Assembly (NCBI GenBank): GCA_003415625.1
Contig: PYIU01000006.1
Coordinates: 3,534,001-3,598,000 of the forward strand
Origin: Aquanectria penicillioides
Lineage: Eukaryota; Ascomycota; Sordariomycetes; Hypocreales; Nectriaceae
DNA: 64,000 bases
Direction of reading: 5' to 3'
This document shows positions 1 to 10,884 of the stretch, piece by piece. The position numbers were made by a program, and so were the translations under genes. The notes beneath the pieces are model-generated. The model was not told where the DNA came from, did not search any database, and saw only the letters and a program-made list of their open reading frames with translations. How positions within the stretch are numbered: position 1 is the stretch's first letter; every line of letters starts with the position of its first letter.

Positions 1-126
1 GGCGAGTGGATGGTAGACGGAATGGGCATTGCATAGCGCTTAAAACAGCCTAATTTGGTCCAAGACATTCCTTGAAGCCCACAGAAAGTGCACACAATGA
101 CGATTGATATGATTTCGTGTATTTAT

Positions 127-2291
127 TTAGATCGCAAGGCACTTAGAAACTAGGCAACCAGTGACCCTGCATCTCTCATACACTAAAAGCGAGGAGATCC
201 TCTGGCTGTGGTACGACTCAAATTTACCCTTCCCACCTCCGTCATCCACAGGCTGGAAAACGCCTAATACGTCATAGCCGCTCTTTCGCTCTTGATTTAC
301 AATCCGGAGGACTTGGAGGATTTGAAGAACAGGGAAACTGCCTTCCTCGAATCCACTGATTCGTTGGCGCTCCTCCAGCCAGTTTTGTATCCAGAGACCG
401 ACCATTCGGTCTCTGGATTGAATCGCACAGACGAGTAATAGACCTGAAAATCCGATTGTATACATATTGAAGCGGACGCAGTCCTCCCAGTCGATTCCTG
501 CTGCGATGCGAAGTAGGATAAATACCCAACAGTCCAAATTGCCATCCTGTTGGTTGGAGGTGTCTAGTGCTCCTGCGCGATGAAACAAGTTCTCGGATTG
601 TTGAATAATCTGTGCTGTTGCATAGTAGGCATAATTCATCGCAGACAAGTGTGAAGTGAAGGATAAAGGCTGAATGACAAAGTTTGCATTGTCCCATGGT
701 GCCTGTGATCGCATATCCAGGAACGCTTCAATCGGGAGTTCGGAGATGGGCAACTGAGCATGCCAGTCACTCAACTTGTTTGAAACAGAAGAGAGAGATT
801 CTCGATATGATTTTAAGCGAGAATCATCTTCAATCACCATGTTCGTGGCTTTTTTGGAGCCGTCGCTGGCCTCTTCATGTTTGTTGGAAAGTATGGTTGC
901 AGCCAGAGACGACTCCCAGAACGCATCCAGAGCCATGGCTGCAATATTCTGTGACTCGCAAAGAATCAAGAGAATAGACACTCTTCGATTATCATAATTT
1001 TTCAAAGCCGTTTCCAACTGAGGATGGAGTGCAATGGGGAGCGGGCTGGCTTGGAATTCTGAAGTGCTGAAGTGAAATCTCCGCCACCAGTTTTGCATCT
1101 GCACCTGCAGCCACGCAGCGAGAAGCTCGGCTTCATAGCCGTCACTCCTGATTCCCCTTTCGATCAATGTTTGAGTCAAAGCCGTGATCCCTTTCGCATG
1201 CAATGCAAATTCCGCAAAGTTGCCCATGGATGATTCCAAATAGCAGAAGAGAATCAACACGGCCACAGTCGAGGTCAAGTCGGAATGCCCGTCGGTCTCC
1301 ACCCATTTCGCAACCCGGAGTATTGCTGAGCGATAATATTGCTGGCTGAGCATCTGATGAGACATGTCAGGTCGAAAAGCGAGTCCTGGGATATCGGAAG
1401 TTGAGAAAGACTTTTTTTGTGGCAGCATTCGGCTTAGGCGGCATGCTGAGAGAGCCATGACTGTGTCGAGCGCGACAGGTGAAAGCATCTCGAGGATACT
1501 AAGGCGTTGAAAAGCCGGATGCAGCGTTGGAAGGCACTCGGTGTCCCAGAAATTAATGTAGAATATTTCCTGGTTCCATTGTTGGTGAAGGTGAATGGGC
1601 ATAGGTATACCGCTAATTGTTAAAATATTTTCAATGTCGATGGCATCTGTCTCTGGTGCTACAAGGCCTATTGGATTGCTTCCTTGGCCTGTTGAAGTCG
1701 ATATGGGGCTGGATGTCGTGAGTTGGCGTTGCCCTGAAAGACTCGCACACGCTGCATCATCCTCGGGAAATAAGTCTGCAGCATGAGATTCTTGAGGCAG
1801 TTCATTGATCAAGAACTCATTGCCAACGCTTAAAATAAGCGGTCCTTTAACTAAGTCCTGTAATCCTAGGTTCGGGCTCTGATGACCCTCGATTTCTCGT
1901 GGTCCATTTGTGGAAGAGAATAAGATCGGTTGGCCCGGACTGCTGTTTAGACTTGTATCTTCGGGTACTGTCCCAACTAGTGAGACAGAAAACGATGCGT
2001 TGCTTGACAAGCCCTGATGCGTCTGGGGTTGTGTTTCGCTCAGCTGGACTAGGGATGGTGGCACAACCTCCCTGAACTCCAGCTTACGCCGGATTGGTTC
2101 ACAAACCCTCCCAAGCCGAGTGCAGGTACTGCAAGATGGCTTTTTTTGATCGCACTATCATGGGTTAGAATCCACTCTTGCGAAACAGAAGGAAGATGGA
2201 CCTTTTTTCGGCGCTCCCTGCAGGTCTTACAACCTGACCGGGATCGGACAATGTTGGTCTTCTTGGGTCGGGGAGGGGCCGGCTTATACAT
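127..2291 (-). CDS. Zn2Cys6 fungal transcription factor (705 aa, one intron)
   Basis: Predicted nuclear DNA-binding regulator of the fungal binuclear zinc cluster family. The CDS is two exons, 2202-2291 and 127-2154, joined across a 47-nt intron (2155-2201). Splicing reconstitutes a perfect zinc cluster at about residues 21-48: CKTC, six residues, C, six residues, CSTC, six residues, C. Without splicing the third and later cysteines are lost, which fixes the intron. The acceptor is ATAG and a CTAAC branch site is visible; the donor GTCCAT is off-consensus. The rest is a Ser/Thr-rich linker followed by a helical region from about residue 210 that resembles the fungal-specific transcription factor domain. 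The start is the first ATG, followed by a basic stretch (PPRPKK). The target is unknown. It reads away from the MITE upstream of it. The family is certain; the pathway is not. Confidence 0.85.
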
Positions 2292-2697
2292 GGGAAACGT
2301 CGGGACTCAGTCGGTGAGACTAAGGGTTAATGGTTCCAAGCGATGGGTCAATTGCACTGTAATGAGCTAGAAACGTCCTGGGTAACAGAATCAAGTGATG
2401 ATGGCGATGGGAGTTTGGCAACCGGAAATGCACGTGAGAGATATGGCAATTCTAACCACCTCGTCATAGGAATTCTTTCCAGCTTTGGTTAGGGCCTGAT
2501 CGGCTCGACCGGACAACCTGACAACCGGACAAAAAAAGAGACTTGCGCTGCACAATTTTAGAGTGACTTTCCTCATGTACTGTCCCACAATTACATCAAC
2601 ACACCTATTCCTATTTCAATCGAATTTCTTTACTGCTTTTCGACCCTACTATAGCCTTATATATAGAATCTATATAATTTTACTATAGTAATAAGGC

Positions 2698-2727
<30 letters not shown>
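2698..2727. repeat. (TTA)n microsatellite inside the MITE
   Basis: About ten perfect TTA/ATT trinucleotide units, continuing into a degenerate ATAAT-rich tract to about 2745. It lies in the interior of the MITE. Confidence 0.9.
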
Positions 2728-2728
<1 letters not shown>

Positions 2729-2790
2729 ATAATAATATATTATTGTATAAAGTCTATATTGAGCTTAAATTCTGCTATTCTTTGGGAGGA

Positions 2791-2846
2791 TTTTTTGACC
2801 GGTTGTTAGATTGACCGGGCGCTCAGCGCCCGGTCAAAAAGACTCT
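2791..2846. repeat. Nested head-to-head terminal-repeat remnant with perfect hairpin
   Basis: Diverged copy of the MITE terminal repeat facing a second one. The centre is a perfect palindrome with 12-nt arms (2812-2823 and 2825-2836) around a single C. The left flank (GACCGGTTGTTAGATTGACC) resembles the right terminal repeat of the enclosing element. It suggests a related element inserted in or fused to this one. Confidence 0.6.
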
Positions 2847-3078
2847 TGAAAACGGCAGAATTCTTGGTATTTAAACCTATTTTGGCAGTCGGTAAGATCC
2901 CTACTAGTGTGGTACATTGGAAAAAGGAAGGAAAGTTGCATTATGAAAGTTGGACGCTGGGGTCCCTCTTGTGCACGGAAATATCAGTGCAAAATAGGGA
3001 AAGCGCCGTCTCAGAGCGATTTTGTGGAGACTTTTTGTCCGGTTGTTAGGTTGTCCGGTCGAGCCGATCAGGCCCTTA

Positions 3079-3696
3079 GTGGGAAGAAAAGACGAGATCT
3101 TGAGTGGCAGAAGAACCGGCTATGTATCTAGCCCCACCTTGAACTCGGTACCTGTAGGGACTTCATGTCTGGCAGAATAGTCACACAAAGGAGCTCGTTG
3201 GGGCATTGCAAATAGCCGTAATGAATAAATCAACCGCTGAGGCGGCCCGCGGCGGTATAGCGGGGCGGGAAGGAGGAGGAGTAGCTATTTGTACCTGAGC
3301 GGTTTCGAGACTTTGATCACGCTGCACGGCGAGAAGACGCTACGCTAACCCATTCCGGTGCGCGGGAACGACGGCGCGCAGAACGTAACCGCAATCTGCC
3401 GCTGTCGCACATCACGACCCAATTATCTAGTTATAAGAGTGAATGTTTTGAAGCTCCTTCTTGTGAAAAGATGACATGGTAGGGAACAGGTCACGTCAAT
3501 GGTTGGGTATGTAAATCAAATGAATTTTAGTGTAATAATGATGGATAATAGCTAGTATTTCATCTCTCACATCCAGGCTAACCCTTGCTCCAGACACCAA
3601 GCGTGCTATAAAGAGAGGAACAAAAGAGAGTAATCTATCGAATGAAGCCAGGTTCTAGAAACGGCAGTAGTAAAACCAAGTGCATACGTTGGTAGT
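3079..3696. other. Intergenic, no gene seen
   Basis: Region between the MITE and the 3' end of the NAD(P)-binding gene. It includes a GC-rich patch near 3235-3285. No open frame with recognisable protein features and no RNA gene was found. Confidence 0.6.
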
Positions 3697-4458
3697 TTAC
3701 CAGGTAATACCCACAGCCTTGCGCTCGTACTGAGGATTTTCAACCTTGAGCAGGTTCTCAAACATCCAGCGGCCAACATCCTCGCGGGAGATGACATACC
3801 CGACCTCCTTCTTCTCAATTCCCTTGGCGGGGTCCTCAATTCCAACACGGATCTTGCGGGAGGGCTTTGCGCCGTCTACCAAGAAGCTGGGGCGGACGGC
3901 GACCCAGCGCTCAGAGCTCTCAATCAGGCGCTCCTCCATGACCTTCTTATCGGCATGGGGAACCGCAAGCCCATAGTTGTAGAATGGGGTAAAGGCCAAT
4001 GGTACATCACGAGCGTGCTTGGAGATGCCAGTGGTGCTGATGACGGCAAGCAATGGGTTGCCCTGTGCTCCCTGAGCGCGGAGACCAGCGAGAGCGTCGA
4101 GCAATGAGGCAATGCCTTTCTTGCAGACGTCTGGGTCGTCGATGGTGAACTTCTTAGCGTCAAAGGCTCCGCCGATAGTAAAGCTGACCTTGTCGACAAG
4201 GCATGATGGGTTCGCAGGGTTGATCAAACAGGCGGCGACGGCGTCAGCATCGTGGGCGTTGCCTTGCTGAACGTAAAGGTTGCTAGGCTTTTGGGGGAAG
4301 ATAGTGTCGAGCTTGGCTGGGGTTCGGCAGAGAACGATGCAGATGTGGCCATCAGCAAGGGCGTTCTTGAGAGAAGAGAGGCCGCAGCCGCCAGTGGCGC
4401 CAAGGAAGGCAATAGTCTTGGTGTTGGTGTTGGTGTTGGCGTTGGTGTTGGCAGACAT
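3697..4458 (-). CDS. NAD(P)-binding Rossmann protein, NmrA/SDR-like (253 aa)
   Basis: Predicted cytosolic oxidoreductase-like protein with an N-terminal Rossmann fold. The dinucleotide-binding motif GATGGCG lies at residues 20-26, immediately after a beta strand (KTIAFL). Later features fit atypical SDR or NAD(P)H-binding family members: a strand ending in STTG, a tyrosine-bearing segment (PFYNYGLAVPHADKK) and RPSFLVDG near the C terminus. I chose the ATG at 4458, because the frame extending to 4662 adds only a low-complexity stretch with no domain. The first 14 residues are an Asn/Thr/Ala run encoded by a degenerate hexamer repeat. It is a single exon with no visible partner gene. The substrate cannot be stated. 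Confidence 0.8.
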   Translation of the reverse strand: MSANTNANTNTNTKTIAFLGATGGCGLSSLKNALADGHICIVLCRTPAKLDTIFPQKPSNLYVQQGNAHDADAVAACLINPANPSCLVDKVSFTIGGAFDAKKFTIDDPDVCKKGIASLLDALAGLRAQGAQGNPLLAVISTTGISKHARDVPLAFTPFYNYGLAVPHADKKVMEERLIESSERWVAVRPSFLVDGAKPSRKIRVGIEDPAKGIEKKEVGYVISREDVGRWMFENLLKVENPQYERKAVGITW

Positions 4459-6112
4459 GTTGATGATTTGATTGGATGGGTTGCAATAAAGTGGTTTTAG
4501 CGTACTTGAAGTGAGGAAGTAGTTGGAGGTGTTGTTATGTTTGAGAGAAGATTGCGAGAGAAGTCTTGTTATTGTGTGAGTGTGTGTAGATGCTGATGAT
4601 GATATTTCAGCTTCTATTCTATGAGGAGATTCATACATATTTATCATCGCTTGGATCGTCACAGATTACTTCTGAATCCTGTGGTCCAAACTAGATCCCT
4701 GCATCCCGAAGCAGCAGTGTCGAAGCGCGAAGAGGGCGCGGTGGGGCTGGGGCTGAAGTGCGGCTTGGCAGTAACATGGTCCTAGTTAGTATTTACCAGG
4801 GTAGAGCTGTATTTGTGCTAACAAATAATATGTACCAATACTGCAAGGCACTGCCACAAACACTCGCGCATTACCCTCGGCCTTTCAGCGGTGGGAAAGA
4901 CGCGAGGCGAATGCCGACCGAAACGCGCCCGGGCACGCGAAACGAAAACGGAGCTCCCGGGTAGGCTCACGATAACGAGAATGAGCAATTCATACAACAT
5001 GTACTGTAGTCTGGCGGTTAACGCACGATTTTTTGTATCTAGTTTACCAGATGGCGCTTTTGGGTTTATTTATGATAAGATGATGGAGTTTATCAGCCTC
5101 GTTGTGAATTATACAGACGACTTGAATGCACTTCCACACAGTGTCCGTCGTCTTAAAATAACTTATCAAAACGATATAAAACCAATAAAATATACTACCA
5201 TAACAATAATAACAAAAGACAAAAACAGATCAAGAATTTATCTTGCCGAGCCTGCCCCCCAAAAAATTGCTCCATCAAGCTATGCTAATAGTAATTCCAT
5301 GATGTGTTATAAGTGTCTCACGGTCTGTGGTTCTTCGAGTAGCAGCCTACCGAATCTGGAAACGCAGCTACTACGTCCTTGCGCTCTGAGCCCCTTGACT
5401 AACTGATTCAAGTGAACCATTCACCGGAAATAAGGTGGTGTTGTATCTATTCCTCGCAACGCTTTAAGCCTCCCTTGCTATATGTCCATCGTTGCATTCC
5501 ACATCAACGTTGCTTGGAGTGAAACATACCACGACAGGGAGAAATGCCCATCCTAGCCGAACCAAGTGACACCTTTGATAGACCATTCGATCTACCAGAG
5601 AGCCCGAAAAAAAAATCGGTTGATGGGGTACATGCCATGTACTGCCTGGCACTTTTAGGATGATCTACAAATATGCGCTTGTGGCGGGCTGTCCAATGCC
5701 GCACCATTGTCCGTCTGTCCACATACCTACAGGTGACCATGTGCGCTGCATCATGAGATAGTAATAACCCTACAAGTCATATCTCGATTGCAGGGGAGGA
5801 AGAAGTTTTATGACTGGAAGTCTGACTCTACGCCACATTTCAGCCGTACAATGCCTACCCGAGACGGACGCCAATATTCGTTGCCCCCCGACATAATCTG
5901 TTTCTTCAAGCAATATTTACCTTTATACACTTCTCAGAAGATGGGAATCATAATCAGCCAGTCTAGCTTTGTTAAGGAACTTACAACCACCCTGTATCGT
6001 GCATTCTTAAGCGAGTAATGTTAAAAGACTTCCCTCACAGTATCATACCATGCGATTTGCAAACCTTTCTTAGTTCATACCTTTAACTCCCTATTCTTTC
6101 TTGGATCGACGG
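4459..6112. other. Intergenic, AT-rich, no supported gene
   Basis: Contains the 5' flank of the NAD(P)-binding gene and an AT-rich segment around 5000-5300. Several open frames of 60-170 codons occur (for example 4891-5406) but none has domain-like composition, a signal peptide or conserved motifs. I treat them as chance frames. Confidence 0.55.
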
Positions 6113-6363
6113 TAATGGGCTTGGTACCTTGATAAACAACACTGGAATTGGCTTCGGAAATCTTCTCAACAATGCACTTGGGGGTGCCCTTACTACCCTT
6201 CTCAACGACACAGGAGTGCTCTTACTGACATTCTCAACTCTACAGAAACGGACCTCACTCACTTTCTGAATGATACGCTTGGGGACACCCTCTCAACCCT
6301 TCTTAATAATACTGGTGCTGATCTTACGCAAATTCTCAATGCCACACTGAATAGAATTTGAAA
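6113..6363 (+). pseudogene. Remnant of a leucine/asparagine-rich repeat protein
   Basis: The plus strand encodes, in two frames, three diverged copies of a unit of about 23 residues with the pattern LGxxLxxLLNNTGxxLxxILN. Copies begin near 6114, 6179 and 6277. The last copy runs in an open frame into a stop at 6361, and the second is split by a frameshift near 6220. Such Leu/Asn/Gly repeats occur in fungal secreted or cell-surface proteins. Neither a start nor a signal peptide can be identified, so I call it a decayed fragment. The repeat is seen in the sequence; the surface role is inference. Confidence 0.4.
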
Positions 6364-7269
6364 TAAAATCCTCAGCAGCATGCCGTCATTTAAGACTAGT
6401 ACCCGACATATCGACGAGGAGAATCTTGTGGCTCTCATCAGGTCCAAGTGGCCCTCCATGAGTGTAGTCGACTGCAAGATTAGAGTGTTGAGACTAAAGA
6501 CTACAGCCTCGCTCGTGCCCAGCCAGGGTTCCACCAAGGCGCGTGGCCAGGCAGAGTACAGTGGTAAGTCAATGGCACAAGCATGGATGTGTGGAGAGGA
6601 ACTGCGGGTGGTCATCTAATAGGGGTATCCACTGTAGCCGAGCTGTGATAATTATCCTCCTCTCGGTTTTCCTTAGCTGATCAACTTGCTACTTACTTTT
6701 ATGCTTCATACTCAGCGCACTAATTAATCCTCCCTTAAACTTAAATTTCGGAAATGTTACACCAGACTATTTCCATTTCTGTTTGCAATGTTGATCTTCC
6801 AGAACCCCAGTCATACATTTTCGCAACTCAGAATGATGGGTACATGGATTTTGTCGAATTTGTCGAATCAGTCACCGATGATGCAGCATCCCGTCAAATT
6901 CCAAGCCAGTCCACGAGAATCTACGATGAAAATGACCTAGTGCAGCACATGGATTAAAGAAACTGTAGGAGAAGAATGGGGTGGGGCCTCTACTAACCAG
7001 ATAACGAGTTCCTAGGACGAGCTGTTACTATGTGATCAAGCGTCAAGTATCAGTCATTCTCCTGGTTCCATTGGCAGTTCCCAAGGGCTTGGTACTCTCA
7101 TTCCTGACTCTTGCGATGCAAGAAGCCTGGAATCTCGTGTTTTCTTTTCGAAGCCAGTATTCCGACGTGGAGCTGGCATTTTCAACGTGAGCCTGGAAGA
7201 CCAAAAAATGTCTGTAGGGTAGGTAACATGCCATACCACTTCAGATCAGGCTGCAGCTGAGACCTTTCA
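6364..7269. other. Unassigned region upstream of the CorA-like remnant
   Basis: Two short plus-strand open frames (6380-6619 and 6754-6957) lie here. They could be decayed 5' exons of the CorA-like pseudogene downstream, since the spacing fits, but I recognise no domain in them. Confidence 0.35.
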
Positions 7270-8395
7270 TAGAACTGTGTTATGCCTTCAAGTATCTTGA
7301 AAATAAAGCTTCCACAAGGAACCGCAACCCTTGGGTTATCCGGCAAATCGGCCTGTTTCATAAATACAACATCCATTTAGACCAAAGCACACGGCTACTC
7401 GTCTTTCCAAACCACTAGTCGTACTCCTTGGCTCAAATCGGCAATATGGTGACCCCGGACAAGCATCCTCTTCAACCGCACATTGATTTTCATTTCGCAC
7501 ATTTTTCCAACTGGAGATGGCACATGGCTGACTAGGAGAAAAAATTCCAAAAGCTAGTAACAGACGACACGCAGGTGGTTATGAATCAAGCTGGCTAGTG
7601 ACAACTAGGCTGTCGATATTGGCAGTGTGGTGATTGTGGAGAAGCTAGAGTTTGAGAGGTTATATGACCAACTATCGACTCTGCGCTTCATCCAGATGAA
7701 ACTCTCTCCGCTTGTCCCCATATTTCAAGCTGATAAAAGAATCTTTGCGAAACTGAGGCAACTCAATGAAGAGCTGCAGGAATGTGGACAGATATTCTAC
7801 CAACAAGGAAGTGAATTTGCGTCAGCACTAGATAACCATAAAGCTACGATAGACAATTTTGCGGCTAATGTCACCTACCTCCACTCGCGTGTGAACGATA
7901 CGAGCCAAATGGCACACAATACAATATACCCACAGGTCTCTCAAGCACTCAAGCTCCTAGCTGACGTAAATGTCTTAGGCATCCGATACCATTTGTCTCA
8001 AGAGTCAAATACAACAGAAGAGATATCCAATTATATGCTGAAAGACACCGCCTCAATCCGTGTCAGTACTGTGGTTACTTGGTGTGCCTTCCAGCGTCCT
8101 TTGTTCTGTATGAAGTCACCCTTTTGGCTTCTAGAAGGATGCGAAACCCTAACGCTTGTCGGGATTCTTTGGCATGGATTTTTTCAACACTAGCAGCGAT
8201 GCAGGTATAAAGCGGACACTAAAATTGTACATCTGGGTGTACTTCGTAGTTACAGTTCCAATTACTATACCTGCTATACTTGAGATGGGAGTCTCACTCC
8301 ATTCAAGAACAGCATGGAACGAGTTCATCAGTCTGAAAAAGGCCCAGAATAAGCACTATAGGAGGAGAGATTTCCAATGTCACTCTATTGTATAG
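7270..8395 (+). pseudogene. Degenerate CorA-like fungal membrane protein
   Basis: Scattered over several frames are landmarks of the fungal CorA-like Mg2+ transporter-related family. A segment NPWVIRQIGLFHKYN lies at about 7318-7362. A long helical region follows (7627-8060) with NNTTE-like glycosylation sites and the signature DTASIRVSTVVT. A frameshifted LPASFVL comes next, then SGFFGMDFFN (the GMN-type motif before the second helix). The final membrane helix is IWVYFVVTVPITIPAIL at about 8236-8286. A one-base deletion near 8075 and a likely lost splice acceptor near 8158 disrupt it, and the 5' part has stops. It would have been a plasma-membrane channel-like protein. No intact reading is possible with ordinary introns. 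Family assignment rests on motif pattern. Confidence 0.6.
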
Positions 8396-8899
8396 CTGTA
8401 TTTATGTGATACAGTTTCAGTCACTTAATTATTTTCATAGCTATTCGTATCCATTGTCCAACCAGGAATCAAACATGGTTCCTAGTAGTTTCATATTATA
8501 TGGCCTCAAAAGTGCCACAAGTGCCCGGGAAAACTATCAGAATAGTCCTAAAGACTATAAATTCTTTTTCTGGCTAGCTGATTAGGAATAGTTGTTGATG
8601 GCTTCATTTGATCCTAAAATTTCAACCTCAGTCACAATGGGCTTGAATGTTTCTTAATACGTAGCTTCAATCACTAAGCTCTCCCTCCTATGCTCTATGA
8701 CCTATTCTGAAGAGACTGCGTCGTAATATTGGTTCAATTCTAGATAATAGGTTGCAAAATTGAGCTGGTTGACATCCGACATTTCTTATTTGCCCTTTGA
8801 ATTACCCTCACTAACTAACGTACAAGGATACTGAACCTTCCATAGTTATATTGCAAGGGTGGGACGGGCATAACTAGTCGGAGGAGAAGTACTTCTTGT
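8396..8899. other. Intergenic, nothing recognised
   Basis: Space between the CorA-like remnant and the 3' end of the MFS transporter gene. No coding or RNA feature seen. Confidence 0.6.
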
Positions 8900-10884
8900 T
8901 TATCTGGCCAGTGAAGCATTCTTACTTCGATCTCGGATTTTTTCGCCATACTTGACGCTTATTAGCATTTGGTACTAGAATTGGAAAGGATTTAACGTAC
9001 GTAGAACAAAATAAATGGTATGGGAAGGAAGAGTATAGCCAACCCGCCCAAAAGCGAGTTACCAGGGCCAATCCCAAGGTTACGAAACAAAGCCCGAGCC
9101 TTTGGATGTACTTAGCTGGTGTCACGCACACTCATGGCCACTCCGAGCACTTACAAACAACGGAAACACCACTCCGCACGATGCCCTAAACAGTGCATTC
9201 CCTGCTAGCACTGATGCTGCAAATCGTGGATAGGACATGCCTAAATAACTGAGAATCGGCATGAAAAGTGTGATGATACTGACGGTAAAGGAACCGGATC
9301 CAACTAGAGGTACCATCCAGTGGATATTTTGCCGTGAAGTCCAGCCGTACCAGAACAAACAAACGGGAAGGGCAAAGGCCCCAAAGAAAGTCGGTGGCAA
9401 AATAACCTCTGGATGAACAGGGGGCTTTTCGAACCTAGGAATCAGGTAGGTGCGGATCCAAAACAGGTAACAGGGTAATGTCAATAGTCCTCCCACAAAT
9501 ATGCCCAAAAAGACAAGGCCTTGCTGACCAATATTAAAACCGTAGATGTCGCCAAAGATGAGGGGAAATGACTCGAACCAGATATACAGCACTCCGTACA
9601 AAAGAGCGCTATATAGATCCACGAAGAAGACAACCGGCTCGGATACTGTCAGGGTAAAGGCTCTACCGAGGATGACAAGGTGATCCTTCAACTTCCACCC
9701 CGCAGCATCTATCTCCGATTGGCTCTTGAGCCTCAAGTTGCCTGTCGCTTTTCTCAGTCTTTTCGCCCTTCGGTACAGTATGTTTTCGGCATTTGTCTCG
9801 GGCATTAGAAAGAAGAGTGAGACTAGCACTGCCGTGCATAGCCACGCCAGCTCCCAGACGGTCCAGCGCCAACCTTTTGCTTCTGCTGCAAACCCACCGA
9901 CGAGCGGCCCCATGACAGGCCCGAGAACTCCAGAAGCACCAAATATGCCAATCCAATACGGTACTTCCGATGGCGGGTACATGTCCATGATGGTTCCGCC
10001 TCCAGTGGCTAGAACGGGTCCGCCAAAGAACCCAGAAAAAAACCTGAATACGAGAAGCATGGCCATGTTTACTGAGTATCCTGTCGGAAGCTGTAAAAGC
10101 ACAAATGTGAAGAGCGTCCAGAAGTAAATCCTGCTCCGCCCGATAGTTGGCATTTCAGACATGGGAGAAAAGAACATAGGACCAAGGCCATAGCCGCTAT
10201 GATTGATATAAGTTTAGTAATTCTAATCATGGTGGATTTCCTGATGGGGAGTTTGATTGAGTCTAAAAGGAAATTGTCGTTGAAAGAAATAGATGGAGTG
10301 AAGTTTACTTACAGGACAAATAATGATAGCCCTAGTGTTGCAACAGTTTCACTCGCACCAAAATCTTCGATAATGTCCTTCTCTCCTGGTGTGTAGATCG
10401 AGCTACCTATGTAAATCCCAAAATTGAGGACACATATTTGAAAAATCACTAACAGCTTGCGGTTCGCTGACCAATTTTGGGGGTTCTTCAGTGCCTGTCA
10501 GGGTAGTGATGCTAATAATCTGATGGAGATTAATCTCACCTCAATATCATCTGTTCCATACCAAGTCACTAAAATGGCACTCTGGGTCTTCTCGTTGGTT
10601 AACTTGTTGTGCTGATACGGTGGGTCAACCTCCAGTGGAAGCCCGTTCTCGCCACCATCACCCGTATTGGTGATTGAATGGCCATTGGCGACGGGAAGAT
10701 TCGTTTTCTGTGCCAAAGAATTGGATTCCACTGCTGATGAATTTTCACTTTGAAAGAATTTCCACAACGCTGGATCTGATTCATCAGGGAACTTCAACAG
10801 TCTGGTTCCAGAAACAAAGCGGACAACTTGCCCAAAGACGGTGTCACGGAAATATTCGTTCATCGATGTTATCGCCTGGGACAT
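8900..10884 (-). CDS. MFS drug:H+ antiporter, DHA1 family (572 aa, five exons)
   Basis: Predicted plasma-membrane proton-coupled exporter of the DHA1 class, which includes yeast Flr1-type fluconazole/benomyl transporters. The exons, given in transcription order, are 10540-10884, 10313-10494, 9155-10196, 9001-9099 and 8900-8950; the total is a multiple of three. A cytosolic N terminus of about 120 residues precedes NPQNWSANRK and twelve predicted helices. Family landmarks are YTPGEKDIIEDFG, LGYGLGPMFFSPMSE (start of helix 2), GRSR, and the antiporter motif C GASGVLGPVMGPLVGG. Splicing restores the C-terminal end YGEKIRDRSKNASLAR. All introns have good donors (GTGAGA, GTAAGT, GTAAGT, GTACGT). 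Its frame is fully intact, unlike many genes in this window. The substrate is unknown. An organic toxicant or metabolite is likely from the family. Confidence 0.88.

Larger units (their letters stand above)
2492..3075. mobile_element. PIF/Harbinger-like MITE, 584 bp, TTA target duplication
   Basis: Non-coding element with terminal inverted repeats of about 45 bp that start GGGCCTGATCGGCTCGACCG and differ at one base. It is flanked by TTA at 2489-2491 and 3076-3078. A 3-bp TTA/TWA duplication and GGGCC-type ends are typical of PIF/Harbinger elements. There is no transposase, so it is a non-autonomous MITE. The interior holds an AT-rich tract with an (ATT)n microsatellite and a second head-to-head pair of diverged terminal-repeat-like sequences around 2791-2846. 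The class call is inference from the ends and the duplication. Confidence 0.75.

Noticed and set aside
4891..5406. 171-codon plus-strand open frame in an AT-rich region
   Set aside because: Low-complexity Lys/Ile/Thr-rich translation, no domain or signal, and no splice structure. It is probably a chance frame.
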